DNA of 64,000 nt, taken from the NCBI RefSeq assembly GCF_031180975.1, contig NZ_JAPSLI010000002.1, positions 1 to 64,000 on the forward strand, written 5' to 3'. The first letter of the stretch is position 1; the number at the start of each line of letters is the position of its first letter. The stretch comes from Microbacterium sp. (GTDB taxonomy: Bacteria > Actinomycetota > Actinomycetes > Actinomycetales > Microbacteriaceae). A program made the position numbers and the translations under genes. Under the pieces are notes generated by a model. It had not been told where the DNA came from. It made no database searches and worked only from the letters and a program-made list of their open reading frames with translations. Shown here piece after piece: positions 25,754 to 34,387 of this stretch.

Positions 25754-25757
25754 CGCA

Positions 25758-25799
25758 CGACGTGCGCGCGGGGTGTCTCAGGCCTCCGCGCGCACGTCG
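25758..25799. terminator. long hairpin shared by terC and metY ends
   Basis: Perfect 14-bp arms CGACGTGCGCGCGG (25758-25771) and CCGCGCGCACGTCG (25786-25799) enclose a 14-base loop. The left arm starts five bases after the terC stop, and the right arm is coding sequence for the last residues of MetY. It has no U tract, so it may block exonucleases or act bidirectionally. Confidence 0.7.
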
Positions 25800-27076
25800 G
25801 CCACAGCCAGGGTGCGCTCGAGATCCTCGAGCAGGTCGGCGACGTCCTCGATGCCGATCGACAGCCGCAGCGTCCCCTCCGCCACCCCGAGCGCGGCGCG
25901 CTCGTCGTCGGTCCGCTGGCTGTGGCTGGTGGTCCCCGGGTGAAGGACGAGCGAGCGCACATCGCCGATATGCGTCATGTGCGTGAACACCTGCACCGCC
26001 TCCACGAAGCGGCGCGCCGCCGCGAGGCCCCCGCGGAGCGTGAACGTGAAGATCGACCCGTACCCGCCCTGCAGGTACTGCTCGGCGAGCGCGTGGTGCG
26101 GGTGCGACTCGAGGCCCGCGTAGTCGACCGACTCCACCGCGTCGTGCGCGTTCAGCCAGCGCGCCACGGCCAGGGCGTTCTGCGACTGGCGCTCGACGCG
26201 CAGCCCGAGCGTCTCGGCGCCTTGACCGATCAGGAACGCGTTCAGCGGCGACGGCGTGGCGCCGAACCGGGGCGCGATCGTCTCCCGTGCGTACGCGATC
26301 CTGGCCAGGCCGCCGTGGCGTTCGGCGAAGCTCGGGGCGCCGTTGCGGCCCGGCAGCACGAGATGCGGTGCGAGGTGCCCGGATCGTGCGGCGTCGAAGC
26401 GACCGTCGTCGACGATCACGCCGCCGAGCACGGAGCCCTGGCCGGCCAGGAACTTCGACGCCGAGTGCACGACGATCGCGGCGCCGTGCTCGAGCGGCCG
26501 CAGCAGGAACGGCGTAGCGAGGGTGCTGTCCACCACCAGCGGCGCACCGATCTCGGCGGCGACGTCGCTGACGGCGCGCACGTCGAGGATGTCGTTTCGG
26601 GCGTTCGCGATCGACTCCGCGAAGAACGCGGTGGTGCGCGGCGTGATCGCGGCGCGCCACGCGTCGGGGTCGGCGATGTCGTCGACGAACGTCGTCTCGA
26701 CGCCGAGGCGCGCGAGGCTGTCCAGCAGCAGACCGCGGGTGCCCTCGTAGATATGAGTGGAACACACGATGTGATCCCCGCCACCGGCGACGGTCAGCAG
26801 CGCGGTGGCGACGGCGGCCTGCCCGCTGCCCAGCAGCACGGCATCCGCACCGGACTCCAGCGCGGCGAGCTGATGCTCCACCGCCCGCACCGTGGGGTTT
26901 CCCGAGCGGGTGTACCCGTATCCGCTGCCCGTGCCGAAGTGGTCGGCGGCCTGATCGAAGTCGTCGAACTCGAACCCGGCGGTGAGGTAGATGGGTGTGG
27001 CGCGGCTGCGTGCCGCAGTGCGCTCGCGTCCGGCATGGACCGCTTTCGTGGCGAAGCGTGCGGTGTTCGCGGGCAT
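25778..27076 (-). CDS. metY: O-acetylhomoserine sulfhydrylase/aminocarboxypropyltransferase
   Basis: A 432-residue PLP enzyme that makes homocysteine from O-acetylhomoserine and sulfide, giving direct sulfhydrylation in methionine synthesis. It opens with FATKAVHAGRE and ATPIYLTAGFEFDD, as in MetY. The cofactor lysine is Lys208 in HSASKFLAGQGSVLGGVIVD. The insert between GRNGAPSFAERHGGL and APRFGATPSPLNAFL is typical of the longer MetY branch (about 430 residues) as against 380-400 for gamma-lyases. The end FTHMTHIGDVRSLVLHPGTT is conserved. GGAGAG precedes the ATG. It is a single leftward gene; I saw no SAM riboswitch in the 145 bases upstream. Confidence 0.9.
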   Translation of the reverse strand: MPANTARFATKAVHAGRERTAARSRATPIYLTAGFEFDDFDQAADHFGTGSGYGYTRSGNPTVRAVEHQLAALESGADAVLLGSGQAAVATALLTVAGGGDHIVCSTHIYEGTRGLLLDSLARLGVETTFVDDIADPDAWRAAITPRTTAFFAESIANARNDILDVRAVSDVAAEIGAPLVVDSTLATPFLLRPLEHGAAIVVHSASKFLAGQGSVLGGVIVDDGRFDAARSGHLAPHLVLPGRNGAPSFAERHGGLARIAYARETIAPRFGATPSPLNAFLIGQGAETLGLRVERQSQNALAVARWLNAHDAVESVDYAGLESHPHHALAEQYLQGGYGSIFTFTLRGGLAAARRFVEAVQVFTHMTHIGDVRSLVLHPGTTSHSQRTDDERAALGVAEGTLRLSIGIEDVADLLEDLERTLAVADVRAEA

Positions 27077-27209
27077 CGGTCTCTCCGGGGATCTGGCGGA
27101 ACGGAACGACCTGAGGTTGCCACGCGCACGGCCGTCTCCGCGCGAATGCGACTTCCTGTTACGCGGAGGTGCAGCCCGGGCTCCGACCGTCCCCGTCCCG
27201 CGGCAGTGG

Positions 27210-27287
27210 TAATCTGACGGAATGCGAACGGTCCTTCTCCTTAGCGGCCGCGGCGAGACCTCGATCTAAGGCCTTCCTCGTCGCGGC
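27210..27287 (+). promoter_or_regulatory. candidate leucine attenuator leader of leuCD
   Basis: A -10 box TAATCT (27210-27215) lies six bases before the ATG of a 15-residue leader peptide. An 11-bp stem with one G-T pair, GCCGCGGCGAG (27247-27257) with CTCGTCGCGGC (27277-27287), overlaps the end of the peptide. A ribosome stalled on the leucine codons would cover the left arm. No terminator U tract was seen, so the mechanism (attenuation, or control of translation or RNA stability) is open. Confidence 0.6.
27222..27269 (+). CDS. leucine leader peptide, leaderless
   Basis: A 15-residue peptide [15 protein letters not shown] encoded 58 bases before leuC. It holds Val-Leu-Leu-Leu as GTC CTT CTC CTT, two of them the CTT codon that is rare in this DNA. 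Translation would begin at the 5' end of the transcript, as the -10 box ends six bases upstream. The gene product downstream is for leucine synthesis, so leucyl-tRNA supply is the natural signal. It is too short to be caught by ordinary gene finders. Confidence 0.65.
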   Translation: MRTVLLLSGRGETSI

Positions 27288-27327
27288 GTCACGCATGGGC
27301 CGGATCGAAACCCAGGAGACAGCGACC

Positions 27328-28824
27328 ATGACCACCGCACAGACCGACACGCCCACCCGTCCCCGCACCCTTGCCGAGAAGGTCTGGGACGACCACCTCG
27401 TCGTCAAGGGCGAGAACGGCGAACCCGACCTGATCTACATCGACCTGCACCTGGTGCACGAGGTGACGAGCCCGCAGGCCTTCGACGGCCTCCGCGCAGA
27501 GGGCCGTCCCCTGCGCCGCGTCGACCTCACGATCGCGACCGAGGATCACAACACGCCGACGCTCGCGATCGACAAGCCGATCGCGGACCTGACCAGCCGC
27601 ACTCAGATCGAGACGCTGCGCCGCAACGCCGCCGAGTTCGGTGTGCGCATCCACTCCCTGGGTGATGCGGAGCAGGGTATCGTGCACGTCGTCGGCCCCC
27701 AGCTGGGGCTCACCATGCCCGGCATCACCGTGGTGTGCGGCGACTCCCACACCTCGACGCACGGCGCGTTCGGCGCGATGGCGTTCGGCATCGGCACCAG
27801 CGAGGTCGAGCATGTCATGGCCACCCAGACGCTGCCGCTGAAGCCGTTCAAGACCATGGCCATCAACGTCGAGGGCGAGCTGAAGCCCGGGGTCACCGCG
27901 AAGGACATCATCCTCGCCGTGATCGCGAAGATCGGCACCGGCGGCGGACAGGGCTACGTGCTCGAGTACCGCGGCAGCGCGATCCGCGCGCTCTCCATGG
28001 AGGGCCGCATGACCATCTGCAACATGTCGATCGAGGCGGGTGCGCGCGCCGGCATGGTCGCCCCCGACGAGACCACCTTCGCGTACCTCAAGGGGCGTCC
28101 GCACGCCCCGCAGGGGCAGGACTGGGACGACGCTGTCGCGTACTGGCGCACCCTCCCCACCGACGAGGGCGCGACCTTCGACGCGGAGGTGTTCATCGAC
28201 GCGAACGAGCTCGAGCCGTTCGTCACCTGGGGCACCAACCCCGGTCAGGGCGTGTCGCTGTCGGCATCCGTCCCCGACCCGGCCGACTTCACCGACCCGA
28301 GCGAGCGCGCCGCCGCCGAGCGCGCGCTGCAGTACATGGACCTCACCCCCGGCACGCCGCTGAAGGAGGTCCGGGTCGACGCGGTGTTCATGGGCTCCTG
28401 CACCAACAGCCGCATCGAGGACCTGCGCGCCTTCGCGTCGATCATCAACGGCAAGAAGAAGGCCGAGGGCGTCCGTGTCATGGTCGTCCCCGGCTCCGCC
28501 CGCGTGCGGCTGGAGGCCGAGGCGGAGGGCATCGACAGGATCGTCGAGGACTTCGGGGCCGAATGGCGCTTCGCCGGCTGCTCGATGTGCCTGGGCATGA
28601 ACCCCGACCAGCTCGCACCGGGGGAGCGTTGCGCGTCGACCTCGAACCGCAACTTCGAGGGCAGGCAGGGCAAGGGCGGCCGCACCCACCTGGTCTCGCC
28701 GCTGGTCGCGGCTGCGACCGCGATCCGCGGCACGCTGTCCAGCCCGAGCGACCTCGTCGACCTGGATGCCGCTCCGGCGACATCCGAGCGAGGCGAAGCG
28801 ACGACCGAGAAGGTGGGAGCCTGA
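27328..28824 (+). CDS. leuC: 3-isopropylmalate dehydratase large subunit
   Basis: A 498-residue aconitase-family protein that with LeuD isomerises 2-isopropylmalate to 3-isopropylmalate in leucine synthesis. The 4Fe-4S ligands are Cys358 in [11 protein letters not shown] and Cys418 and Cys421 in [30 protein letters not shown] is the family signature. The ATG at 27328 has CAGGAGAC nine or so bases before it. Length is slightly above the usual 465-480 because of an N-terminal Thr-rich extension and a C-terminal tail after the last conserved block. It probably responds to leucine through the leader peptide upstream. LeuD follows two bases after the stop. Confidence 0.97.
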   Translation: MTTAQTDTPTRPRTLAEKVWDDHLVVKGENGEPDLIYIDLHLVHEVTSPQAFDGLRAEGRPLRRVDLTIATEDHNTPTLAIDKPIADLTSRTQIETLRRNAAEFGVRIHSLGDAEQGIVHVVGPQLGLTMPGITVVCGDSHTSTHGAFGAMAFGIGTSEVEHVMATQTLPLKPFKTMAINVEGELKPGVTAKDIILAVIAKIGTGGGQGYVLEYRGSAIRALSMEGRMTICNMSIEAGARAGMVAPDETTFAYLKGRPHAPQGQDWDDAVAYWRTLPTDEGATFDAEVFIDANELEPFVTWGTNPGQGVSLSASVPDPADFTDPSERAAAERALQYMDLTPGTPLKEVRVDAVFMGSCTNSRIEDLRAFASIINGKKKAEGVRVMVVPGSARVRLEAEAEGIDRIVEDFGAEWRFAGCSMCLGMNPDQLAPGERCASTSNRNFEGRQGKGGRTHLVSPLVAAATAIRGTLSSPSDLVDLDAAPATSERGEATTEKVGA

Positions 28825-28826
28825 TC

Positions 28827-29444
28827 ATGGAGAAGTTCACCACGCACACCGGCATCGCCGCTCCGCTCAAGCGCTCGAACGTCGACACCGACCAGATCAT
28901 CCCCGCGGTCTTCCTGAAGCGGGTCACCAAGACCGGTTTCGACGACGCACTGTTCCACGGTTGGCGTCAAGACCCCGACTTCGTGCTCAACCAGGCGCCG
29001 TTCCAGGGGGCATCGGTGCTCGTTGCGGGCCCGGACTTCGGCACCGGCTCCAGCCGCGAGCACGCCGTCTGGGCGCTGCGCGACTTCGGCTTCAAGGTCG
29101 TGCTCAGCCCGCGCTTCGCCGACATCTTCCGCGGCAACGCGGGCAAGCAGGGACTGCTCGCGGCGACCGTCGATGAGGCCGACATCGAGCGGATCTGGAC
29201 GCTGATCGACGAGCAGCCGGGCCGCGAGATCACTGTCGACCTGGTCGAGCGGACCGCGTCCATCGGCCCTTCGACAGGCTCAGGGACCCTGTTTCAGGTG
29301 CCCATCGGGATCGACGATTACACTAGGTGGCGGCTCCTCGAAGGGCTCGACGACATCGGGCTCACGCTGCGCAACGAAGACAAGATCGCTCAGTTCGAGG
29401 CCCGCCGCGAGTCGTGGCGGCCACGTACGCTCCCCGTCCGCTAG
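28827..29444 (+). CDS. leuD: 3-isopropylmalate dehydratase small subunit
   Basis: A 205-residue partner of LeuC. Signatures are [20 protein letters not shown] near residue 18, [17 protein letters not shown] near 65, and [18 protein letters not shown] near the C-terminus. Before the last motif the protein carries [12 protein letters not shown], which looks like an insertion of several residues relative to usual LeuD; it is encoded by CCCTTCGACAGGCTCAGGG, a word familiar as a dispersed repeat in many actinobacterial genomes. The ATG is two bases after the leuC stop, with GGTGGGAG upstream, so the genes are co-translated. Confidence 0.96.
   Translation: MEKFTTHTGIAAPLKRSNVDTDQIIPAVFLKRVTKTGFDDALFHGWRQDPDFVLNQAPFQGASVLVAGPDFGTGSSREHAVWALRDFGFKVVLSPRFADIFRGNAGKQGLLAATVDEADIERIWTLIDEQPGREITVDLVERTASIGPSTGSGTLFQVPIGIDDYTRWRLLEGLDDIGLTLRNEDKIAQFEARRESWRPRTLPVR
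29265..29288. repeat. dispersed-repeat-like word embedded in leuD
   Basis: The 24 bases contain CCCTTCGACAGGCTCAGGG in the coding frame of leuD. A diverged reverse-complement relative, GGTCCCCGAGCCGGTCGACGG, occurs at 33800-33820 after ddl, agreeing in about 19 of 24 positions. Only the leuD copy lies within a gene. Confidence 0.55.
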
Positions 29445-29552
29445 GACGAGGGCGGGGTGGGCCGAGGGCCACAAGCCCGGGCGGCACCCGACGCCAGAAC
29501 ACGAAGACCTCGCGGCGACCGCCGCGCACGTCCCGATGAAGAAGAGGCCCGC

Positions 29553-30917
29553 ATGACGACACCCCTGCGCGACGCAACCACCGACGAGACGTCGGCTCCG
29601 GCCGGCTCCGTCCTCGCGATCCGCGGGGGAAGGCCGCTGCGCGGCACCGTCGACGTGAAGGGTGCGAAGAACCTCGCCACGAAGGCGATGGTGGCTTCGC
29701 TGCTCGGGGAGACGACCAGCATCCTCCGCGATGTTCCGGCCATCAGCGACGTGGCAGTCGTCCGCTCCCTGCTCGAGGTGCACGGCGTGACCGTCTCCGA
29801 GGGCGATGAGCCCGGCTCGCTGATCCTGGACCCGAGCGCAGTCGAATCCGCGCACTACGAGGAGATCGACGCGCACGCCGGTGCCTCCCGCATTCCGATC
29901 CTGTTCTGCGGACCTCTGCTGCACCGGCTGGGGCAGGCGTTTATCCCGGACCTCGGCGGATGCCGCATCGGCGACCGCCCCATCGACTTCCACCTCGACG
30001 CGCTGCGCAAGTTCGGCGCGGTCGTCGAGAAGCAGCCCAGCGGCATCCGCCTCTCGGCGCCGAACGGACTCAAAGGCGCGAACATCCACCTGCCGTACCC
30101 GAGCGTGGGCGCCACCGAGCAGGTGCTGCTCACCGCGGTGCGCGCACAGGGCACCACCGAACTGCGCAACGCGGCCATCGAACCGGAGATCATGGATCTC
30201 ATCGCGGTGCTGCAGAAGATGGGCGCGATCATCTCCTACGAGCCCAACCGGGTGATCCTCATCGAGGGCGTCGAGCAGCTGCGCGGGTACGACCACCGCT
30301 GCATCTTCGACCGCAACGAGGCCGCCTCCTGGGCGTGCGCCGCCTTGGCGACCGACGGCGAGATCTTCGTCGCGGGCGCCCGTCAGCAGGAGATGCTGAC
30401 GTTCCTGAACGTGTTCCGCAAGGCCGGCGGCTGGTTCGACGTGCAGGAGGACGGCATCCTCTTCCGTCGCGACACCGAGCTCAAGCCGGTCATCGTCGAG
30501 ACCGACGTGCACCCCGGCTTCATGACCGACTGGCAGCAGCCGCTCATCGTGGCGCTGACCCAGGCGGCTGGCCGCTCGATCGTGCACGAGACCGTCTACG
30601 AGAACCGGTTCGGCTTCACGCAGGCGCTGGTGCAGATGGGCGCCGACATCGTCGTGCACCCGCACGGCCTGCAGGACGGCCCGCGTCGCGTGCCGCGCCG
30701 TGAGCTGGAGCAGGCCGCGGTGATCACCGGGCCCACGCCGCTGCACGCCGCGGACATCGTGGTGCCCGACCTCCGCGGCGGCTACAGCCACGTCATCGCC
30801 GCGCTGACCGCCGAGGGCGAGTCGAAGGTGTCGGGTGTCGACATCCTCAGCCGCGGCTACGAGAACTTCCTCGACAAGCTGCAGGCTCTGGGCGCGGACT
30901 TCGACGTCATCCGGTGA
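29553..30917 (+). CDS. murA: UDP-N-acetylglucosamine 1-carboxyvinyltransferase
   Basis: A 454-residue EPSP-synthase-fold enzyme that transfers enolpyruvate from PEP to UDP-GlcNAc, the first committed step of peptidoglycan synthesis. The substrate-binding KGAKNLATKAM lies near residue 36, and the cysteine that reacts with PEP and fosfomycin is Cys137 in GGCRIGDRPIDFH, so the enzyme should be fosfomycin-sensitive. VETDVHPGFMTDWQQPL and YENRF are conserved active-site blocks. The N-terminal extension of about 20 residues is dispensable. It follows leuD by 108 bases and is followed at four bases by plsC. Confidence 0.96.
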   Translation: MTTPLRDATTDETSAPAGSVLAIRGGRPLRGTVDVKGAKNLATKAMVASLLGETTSILRDVPAISDVAVVRSLLEVHGVTVSEGDEPGSLILDPSAVESAHYEEIDAHAGASRIPILFCGPLLHRLGQAFIPDLGGCRIGDRPIDFHLDALRKFGAVVEKQPSGIRLSAPNGLKGANIHLPYPSVGATEQVLLTAVRAQGTTELRNAAIEPEIMDLIAVLQKMGAIISYEPNRVILIEGVEQLRGYDHRCIFDRNEAASWACAALATDGEIFVAGARQQEMLTFLNVFRKAGGWFDVQEDGILFRRDTELKPVIVETDVHPGFMTDWQQPLIVALTQAAGRSIVHETVYENRFGFTQALVQMGADIVVHPHGLQDGPRRVPRRELEQAAVITGPTPLHAADIVVPDLRGGYSHVIAALTAEGESKVSGVDILSRGYENFLDKLQALGADFDVIR

Positions 30918-30921
30918 TCTG

Positions 30922-31671
30922 ATGGCACAGTCCGAACGGAGCCGGCCGAGCCTGTTCTGGCCGCTCGCCGCCCTCGTCCTGCCCGTGGTCTCGTACCTGT
31001 GCCGGATGACCATCGTCGGGCGGGAGAAGCTTCCCCGGGAGGGCGCCTACGTGCTTGCGCCGAACCACTACTCTGAGCTCGACCCGATCATCGTCGCGGT
31101 GGCGGTGTGGCGCATGAAGCGCTTGCCGCGCTTCATGGCGAAGGAGAGTCTGTTCCGGATCCCCGTGGTGGGCTGGATCCTGCGCCGCACCGGCATGGTG
31201 CCGGTCGCCAGAGCGTCGTCGGCGTCCGCCGCGAAGCAGACCATGACGCAGTCGCGGGACCTCGTCGAGCACGGCCGTGGGGTGATCGTGTACCCCGAGG
31301 GCACCCTCACCCGCGACCCTGACCTGTGGCCGATGCGCGGCAAGACCGGTGCGGTGCGCCTCGCGCTGACCGCCGACATCCCGCTCATCCCGATGGCCCA
31401 GTGGGGTACGCAGTGGATCATGGGCCGCTACCAGAAGGGGATCAGCTTCTGGCCGCCGCGCAAGCCCGTGCAGATCGTCGTCGGCGACCCGATCGACCTG
31501 TCCGACCTCCGCGGCCGTGCCGGTGATCAGGCCGCGCTCACCGAGGCCACCCGACGGCTGATGGACGCCATCACGGCGCTTCTCGAGCAGATCCGCGACG
31601 AGAAGGCGCCGCCGCAGCGCTGGAATCCGTCCGATCACGGTCAGAAGGAGACGGGGCGACTTGATTCATAA
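30922..31671 (+). CDS. plsC: 1-acyl-sn-glycerol-3-phosphate acyltransferase
   Basis: A 249-residue membrane-associated acyltransferase that converts lysophosphatidate to phosphatidate. The catalytic HX4D is present in PNHYSELDP near residue 49, the substrate-binding FRIPVVGWILRRTGMVPVAR near 83, and VYPEGTLTRDPDLWPMRGKTG near 120, a complete set of PlsC motifs. A hydrophobic N-terminal segment (FWPLAALVLPVVSYL) anchors it. It begins four bases after murA stops, and its last eleven bases overlap the TTG start of gpsA, so the envelope genes are tightly linked. Confidence 0.93.
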   Translation: MAQSERSRPSLFWPLAALVLPVVSYLCRMTIVGREKLPREGAYVLAPNHYSELDPIIVAVAVWRMKRLPRFMAKESLFRIPVVGWILRRTGMVPVARASSASAAKQTMTQSRDLVEHGRGVIVYPEGTLTRDPDLWPMRGKTGAVRLALTADIPLIPMAQWGTQWIMGRYQKGISFWPPRKPVQIVVGDPIDLSDLRGRAGDQAALTEATRRLMDAITALLEQIRDEKAPPQRWNPSDHGQKETGRLDS

Positions 31672-32803
31672 GCGGATGTCGACCCCGCCCGGACCACGTG
31701 TGGCCGTCATCGGCGCGGGCAGCTGGGGCACCACGTTCGGCAAGATCCTCGCCGACGGCGGTGCACAGGTCACGATGTGGGCGCGGCGCGCCGAGCTCGC
31801 GCACGAGATCGACGAAGCCAAGCGCAACTCGAAGTACCTGCCGGGCATCAACCTTCCCCGCACCATGCGCGCCACCCACGAGCTCGCGCGTGCGCTGGAC
31901 GGTGTGGAGCAGGTGTACCTGTCCGTTCCCAGCCAGTCACTGCGGGAGAACCTGAAGGCGCTGCGGCCGCTGCTGGAGGGCACGGACGGCCCGGTCGTCA
32001 GCCTGATGAAGGGCGTCGAACGCTCCACCGGCCTGCGCATGAGCCAGGTCATCGAGCAGGAACTGCGCTGTGACCCGGCGCGCATCGCGGTGGCATCCGG
32101 TCCGAACCTCGCCCTGGAGATCGCGCGCGAGCAGCCCACCGCCGCGGTGATCTCGTCGCGCAGCCAGGACACCGCCGACGCGGTCGCACGCACCGCGCGC
32201 AACCGCTACTTCCGCTCGTTCGTCAACACCGACGTCATCGGCACCGAGTTCGGCGGTGTGCTGAAGAACCTCATCGCGGTGGCGATCGGGATCGTCGACG
32301 GCGTCGGGTACGGCGAGAACACCAAGGCCTCCATCATCACGCGCGGGCTGGTCGAGATGACCGACTTCGCGGTGGCCAACGGCGCGCGCCCCGAGACGCT
32401 GCAGGGTCTGGCGGGGCTGGGCGACCTCATCGCCACGTGCCAGTCCCCGCTCAGCCGCAATAACACGGCCGGTCGGCTGCTCGGCCAGGGGTACAGCTTC
32501 CAGGACGTCGTCAAGCAGATGGAGCAGACCGCGGAGGGCCTGGCATCCGTCGCACCCGTGCTGCAGCTGGCGCGCGAAGCCGAGGTGGACATGCCGATCG
32601 TGGAGCAGGTGAAGATGGTGCTCGACGGGAAGATGGACCCCCGCGACATCGCGCCCCACCTGACCACGGACGACGACACGCCCCAGGAGGAGAGGACCAA
32701 TTTTGGACAGGCAGACGGTGGTGGTGCTCTTCGGCGGGCGTTCCAGCGAGCATTCGATCAGTTCCGCCACGGCGGGCGGGGTGCTGGCGGCGATCGATCG
32801 TGA
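31661..32803 (+). CDS. gpsA: glycerol-3-phosphate dehydrogenase [NAD(P)+]
   Basis: A 380-residue enzyme reducing dihydroxyacetone phosphate to glycerol-3-phosphate for phospholipids. VAVIGAGSWGTTFGKILADG is the Rossmann nucleotide site near residue 14; GTEFGGVLKNLIAVAIGIVDG carries the catalytic lysine; and YGENTKASIITRGLVEM and GLAGLGDLIATC follow. I took the TTG at 31661 with AAGGAG upstream; ATG at 31676 is the alternative without SD. The frame runs 101 bases into ddl, adding about 30 Gly/Arg/Phe-rich residues that normal GpsA (330-350 residues) lacks. Confidence 0.95.
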   Translation: MIHKRMSTPPGPRVAVIGAGSWGTTFGKILADGGAQVTMWARRAELAHEIDEAKRNSKYLPGINLPRTMRATHELARALDGVEQVYLSVPSQSLRENLKALRPLLEGTDGPVVSLMKGVERSTGLRMSQVIEQELRCDPARIAVASGPNLALEIAREQPTAAVISSRSQDTADAVARTARNRYFRSFVNTDVIGTEFGGVLKNLIAVAIGIVDGVGYGENTKASIITRGLVEMTDFAVANGARPETLQGLAGLGDLIATCQSPLSRNNTAGRLLGQGYSFQDVVKQMEQTAEGLASVAPVLQLAREAEVDMPIVEQVKMVLDGKMDPRDIAPHLTTDDDTPQEERTNFGQADGGGALRRAFQRAFDQFRHGGRGAGGDRS

Positions 32804-33785
32804 CCGCTATCGGGTGATCCCGGTCGGGCTCACCCGCGAGGGCGCGTTCGTGCTCGAGGAGGACGACCCGGGGAAGTTCGCCCTCGACGCCGAGCGTCTG
32901 CCCGAGGTGGCCGACAACGGCACCCGTGTCCGCTGGCCCGAGCCGGGAGGCGACCGCGTGCTGCGCGTCGTGCACGGCGACGGCTCCGTCGAGGAGTTCG
33001 GCGAGGTCGACGTGGTGCTGCCCATCCTGCACGGCACGCACGGTGAGGACGGCACCATCCAGGGGTTCTTCGACACCCTCGAGGTGCCCTACGCAGGGGG
33101 TGGGGTGCTCGACTCCGCGCTGTGCATGGACAAGCACTTCATGAAGGTCGCCCTGCAGGCGGCGGGCATCGCGGTCGCGCCATGGGTGACGGTGCGCCGC
33201 CGCGCCTGGGAGTCCGACGCATCGCCGCTGCGCGCCGCCATCGCCGAGCTCGGGCTGCCCGTGTTCGTCAAGCCCGCCAGGGCGGGATCCAGCGTGGGCG
33301 TGTCCAAGGTGACCGAACCGGGCGAACTCGACGACGCCCTCGCGATCGCGTTCGCGGAGGACGAGAAGGTGCTCGTCGAGACCGGCATAGTCGGCAGGGA
33401 GATCGAGGTGGCGATCCTCGAGGGGGCGGAGGGCGTCCGCGCCTCGCTGCCGGGAGAGATCGTGCTCACGTCTCGCGGCTTCTACGACTTCGAGGGCAAG
33501 TACCTCGGGGGCGACGGCGTCGACGTGGTCTGCCCCGCACAGCTCACCGACGACGAGATCGCCGCGGTGCAGGATGTCGGTGCGCGCGCCTTCGAGGCGG
33601 TGGACGGCCGCGGGCTGGCGCGCGTGGACATGTTCCTCACGCCGGCGGGCGAGCTCGTCGTCAACGAGCTGAACACCATGCCCGGGTTCACCCCGATCTC
33701 GATGTTCCCGAAGTGCTGGATCGCCTCCGGCCTGTCGTACAGCGAGCTGATCACCGAGCTGGTCGAGGCTGGCCTGCGCCGCTAG
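32703..33785 (+). CDS. ddl: D-alanine-D-alanine ligase
   Basis: A 360-residue ATP-grasp enzyme joining two D-Ala for peptidoglycan. VVVLFGGRSSEHSISSAT at the N-terminus, LPILHGTHGEDGTIQGFFD, LPVFVKPARAGSSVGVSKV and ELNTMPGFTPISMFPKCW are the family blocks, all intact. The TTG at 32703 is forced, since the first conserved strand begins at residue 4; a very strong SD, AGGAGGAGAGG, sits just upstream, within gpsA. The gene therefore overlaps the gpsA frame by 101 bases. A hairpin at 33801-33828 follows its stop. Confidence 0.96.
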   Translation: MDRQTVVVLFGGRSSEHSISSATAGGVLAAIDRDRYRVIPVGLTREGAFVLEEDDPGKFALDAERLPEVADNGTRVRWPEPGGDRVLRVVHGDGSVEEFGEVDVVLPILHGTHGEDGTIQGFFDTLEVPYAGGGVLDSALCMDKHFMKVALQAAGIAVAPWVTVRRRAWESDASPLRAAIAELGLPVFVKPARAGSSVGVSKVTEPGELDDALAIAFAEDEKVLVETGIVGREIEVAILEGAEGVRASLPGEIVLTSRGFYDFEGKYLGGDGVDVVCPAQLTDDEIAAVQDVGARAFEAVDGRGLARVDMFLTPAGELVVNELNTMPGFTPISMFPKCWIASGLSYSELITELVEAGLRR

Positions 33786-33800
33786 CGCGCCTGCGCCGAG

Positions 33801-33828
33801 GTCCCCGAGCCGGTCGACGGCCGGGGAC
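33801..33828 (+). terminator. hairpin after ddl
   Basis: GTCCCCG (33801-33807) pairs with CGGGGAC (33822-33828), with an inner GCCG/CGGC stem. It lies 15 bases after the ddl stop and could end the leuCD-ddl transcript. Part of it resembles the repeat word found in leuD. There is no U tract. Confidence 0.5.
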
Positions 33829-33913
33829 GACGGCTGTCATGGGAGGCGAACTCCGGTGGGAGGCGCCTCGGAGCAGATTTAGGATCCCATGACGCCGGCG
33901 TAACCCGTGTGTG

Positions 33914-34387
33914 CTACTGGACCAGCTCGTCCGGGGCGGTGCATTCGCCGTCGGCGGGGATCATCCGGATCGCGGATACCAGCGCGCTGCTGGTGAGCAC
34001 CTCGTTCGAACTCACTTCTGCGGTGTCGACGAACACCTGCACCGCCGGATCGCGGCCGTACGTGGTCATCCGCAGCATCGGTGATTCCGACTCGTCCACC
34101 AGCCAGTCCACGCCCTCGAGCGTCACGCACTGCAGGTCGCTGGTCGGGCCCGGCACGGCGACGCCGCACGAGATGATCACGGCCGTGGGGTCGCCGTACG
34201 CGCCGGTCGCCTGGGCATCCGTCCACCGGCGATCCTGCCCCGCGATGGAATCCGGAAGCCGCACGGTCACCTCGGCGCAGGCCGGGTTGTTCGCGTCCTG
34301 CGCCGGCTCGAGGTGCACGGTGCCCGCGCAACCGGTCAGCACCAGCAGTGTCAGCGCACCGACGAGGGCGGCGAAACGGCGGGGCAT
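33914..34387 (-). CDS. DUF3515-family lipoprotein
   Basis: A 157-residue protein with a lipoprotein signal: MPRRFAALVGALTLLVLTGC gives a lipobox LTGC with the acylated cysteine at 20. The mature part has two further conserved-type cysteine regions (NPACAEVTV, IISCGVAVPG, LQCVTLEGVDWLV, GECTAPDEL) and two aspartates, as in DUF3515. This family lies between ddl and thiL in many actinobacteria, as here, which supports the call. Function unknown. The ATG has TAGCCT six bases upstream and no SD, so it is probably leaderless; the promoter interlocks with that of thiL. Confidence 0.85.
   Translation of the reverse strand: MPRRFAALVGALTLLVLTGCAGTVHLEPAQDANNPACAEVTVRLPDSIAGQDRRWTDAQATGAYGDPTAVIISCGVAVPGPTSDLQCVTLEGVDWLVDESESPMLRMTTYGRDPAVQVFVDTAEVSSNEVLTSSALVSAIRMIPADGECTAPDELVQ

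Noticed and set aside
27077-27209. Possible SAM riboswitch upstream of metY
   Set aside because: None of the conserved SAM-I or SAM-II core words or stems could be found on the minus strand in the 130 bases before metY.
28780-28801. GAGCGAGGCGAAGCGACG in the leuC 3' end as another dispersed repeat
   Set aside because: It is in frame, lies in a variable tail, and no second copy of that word is convincing in this window.
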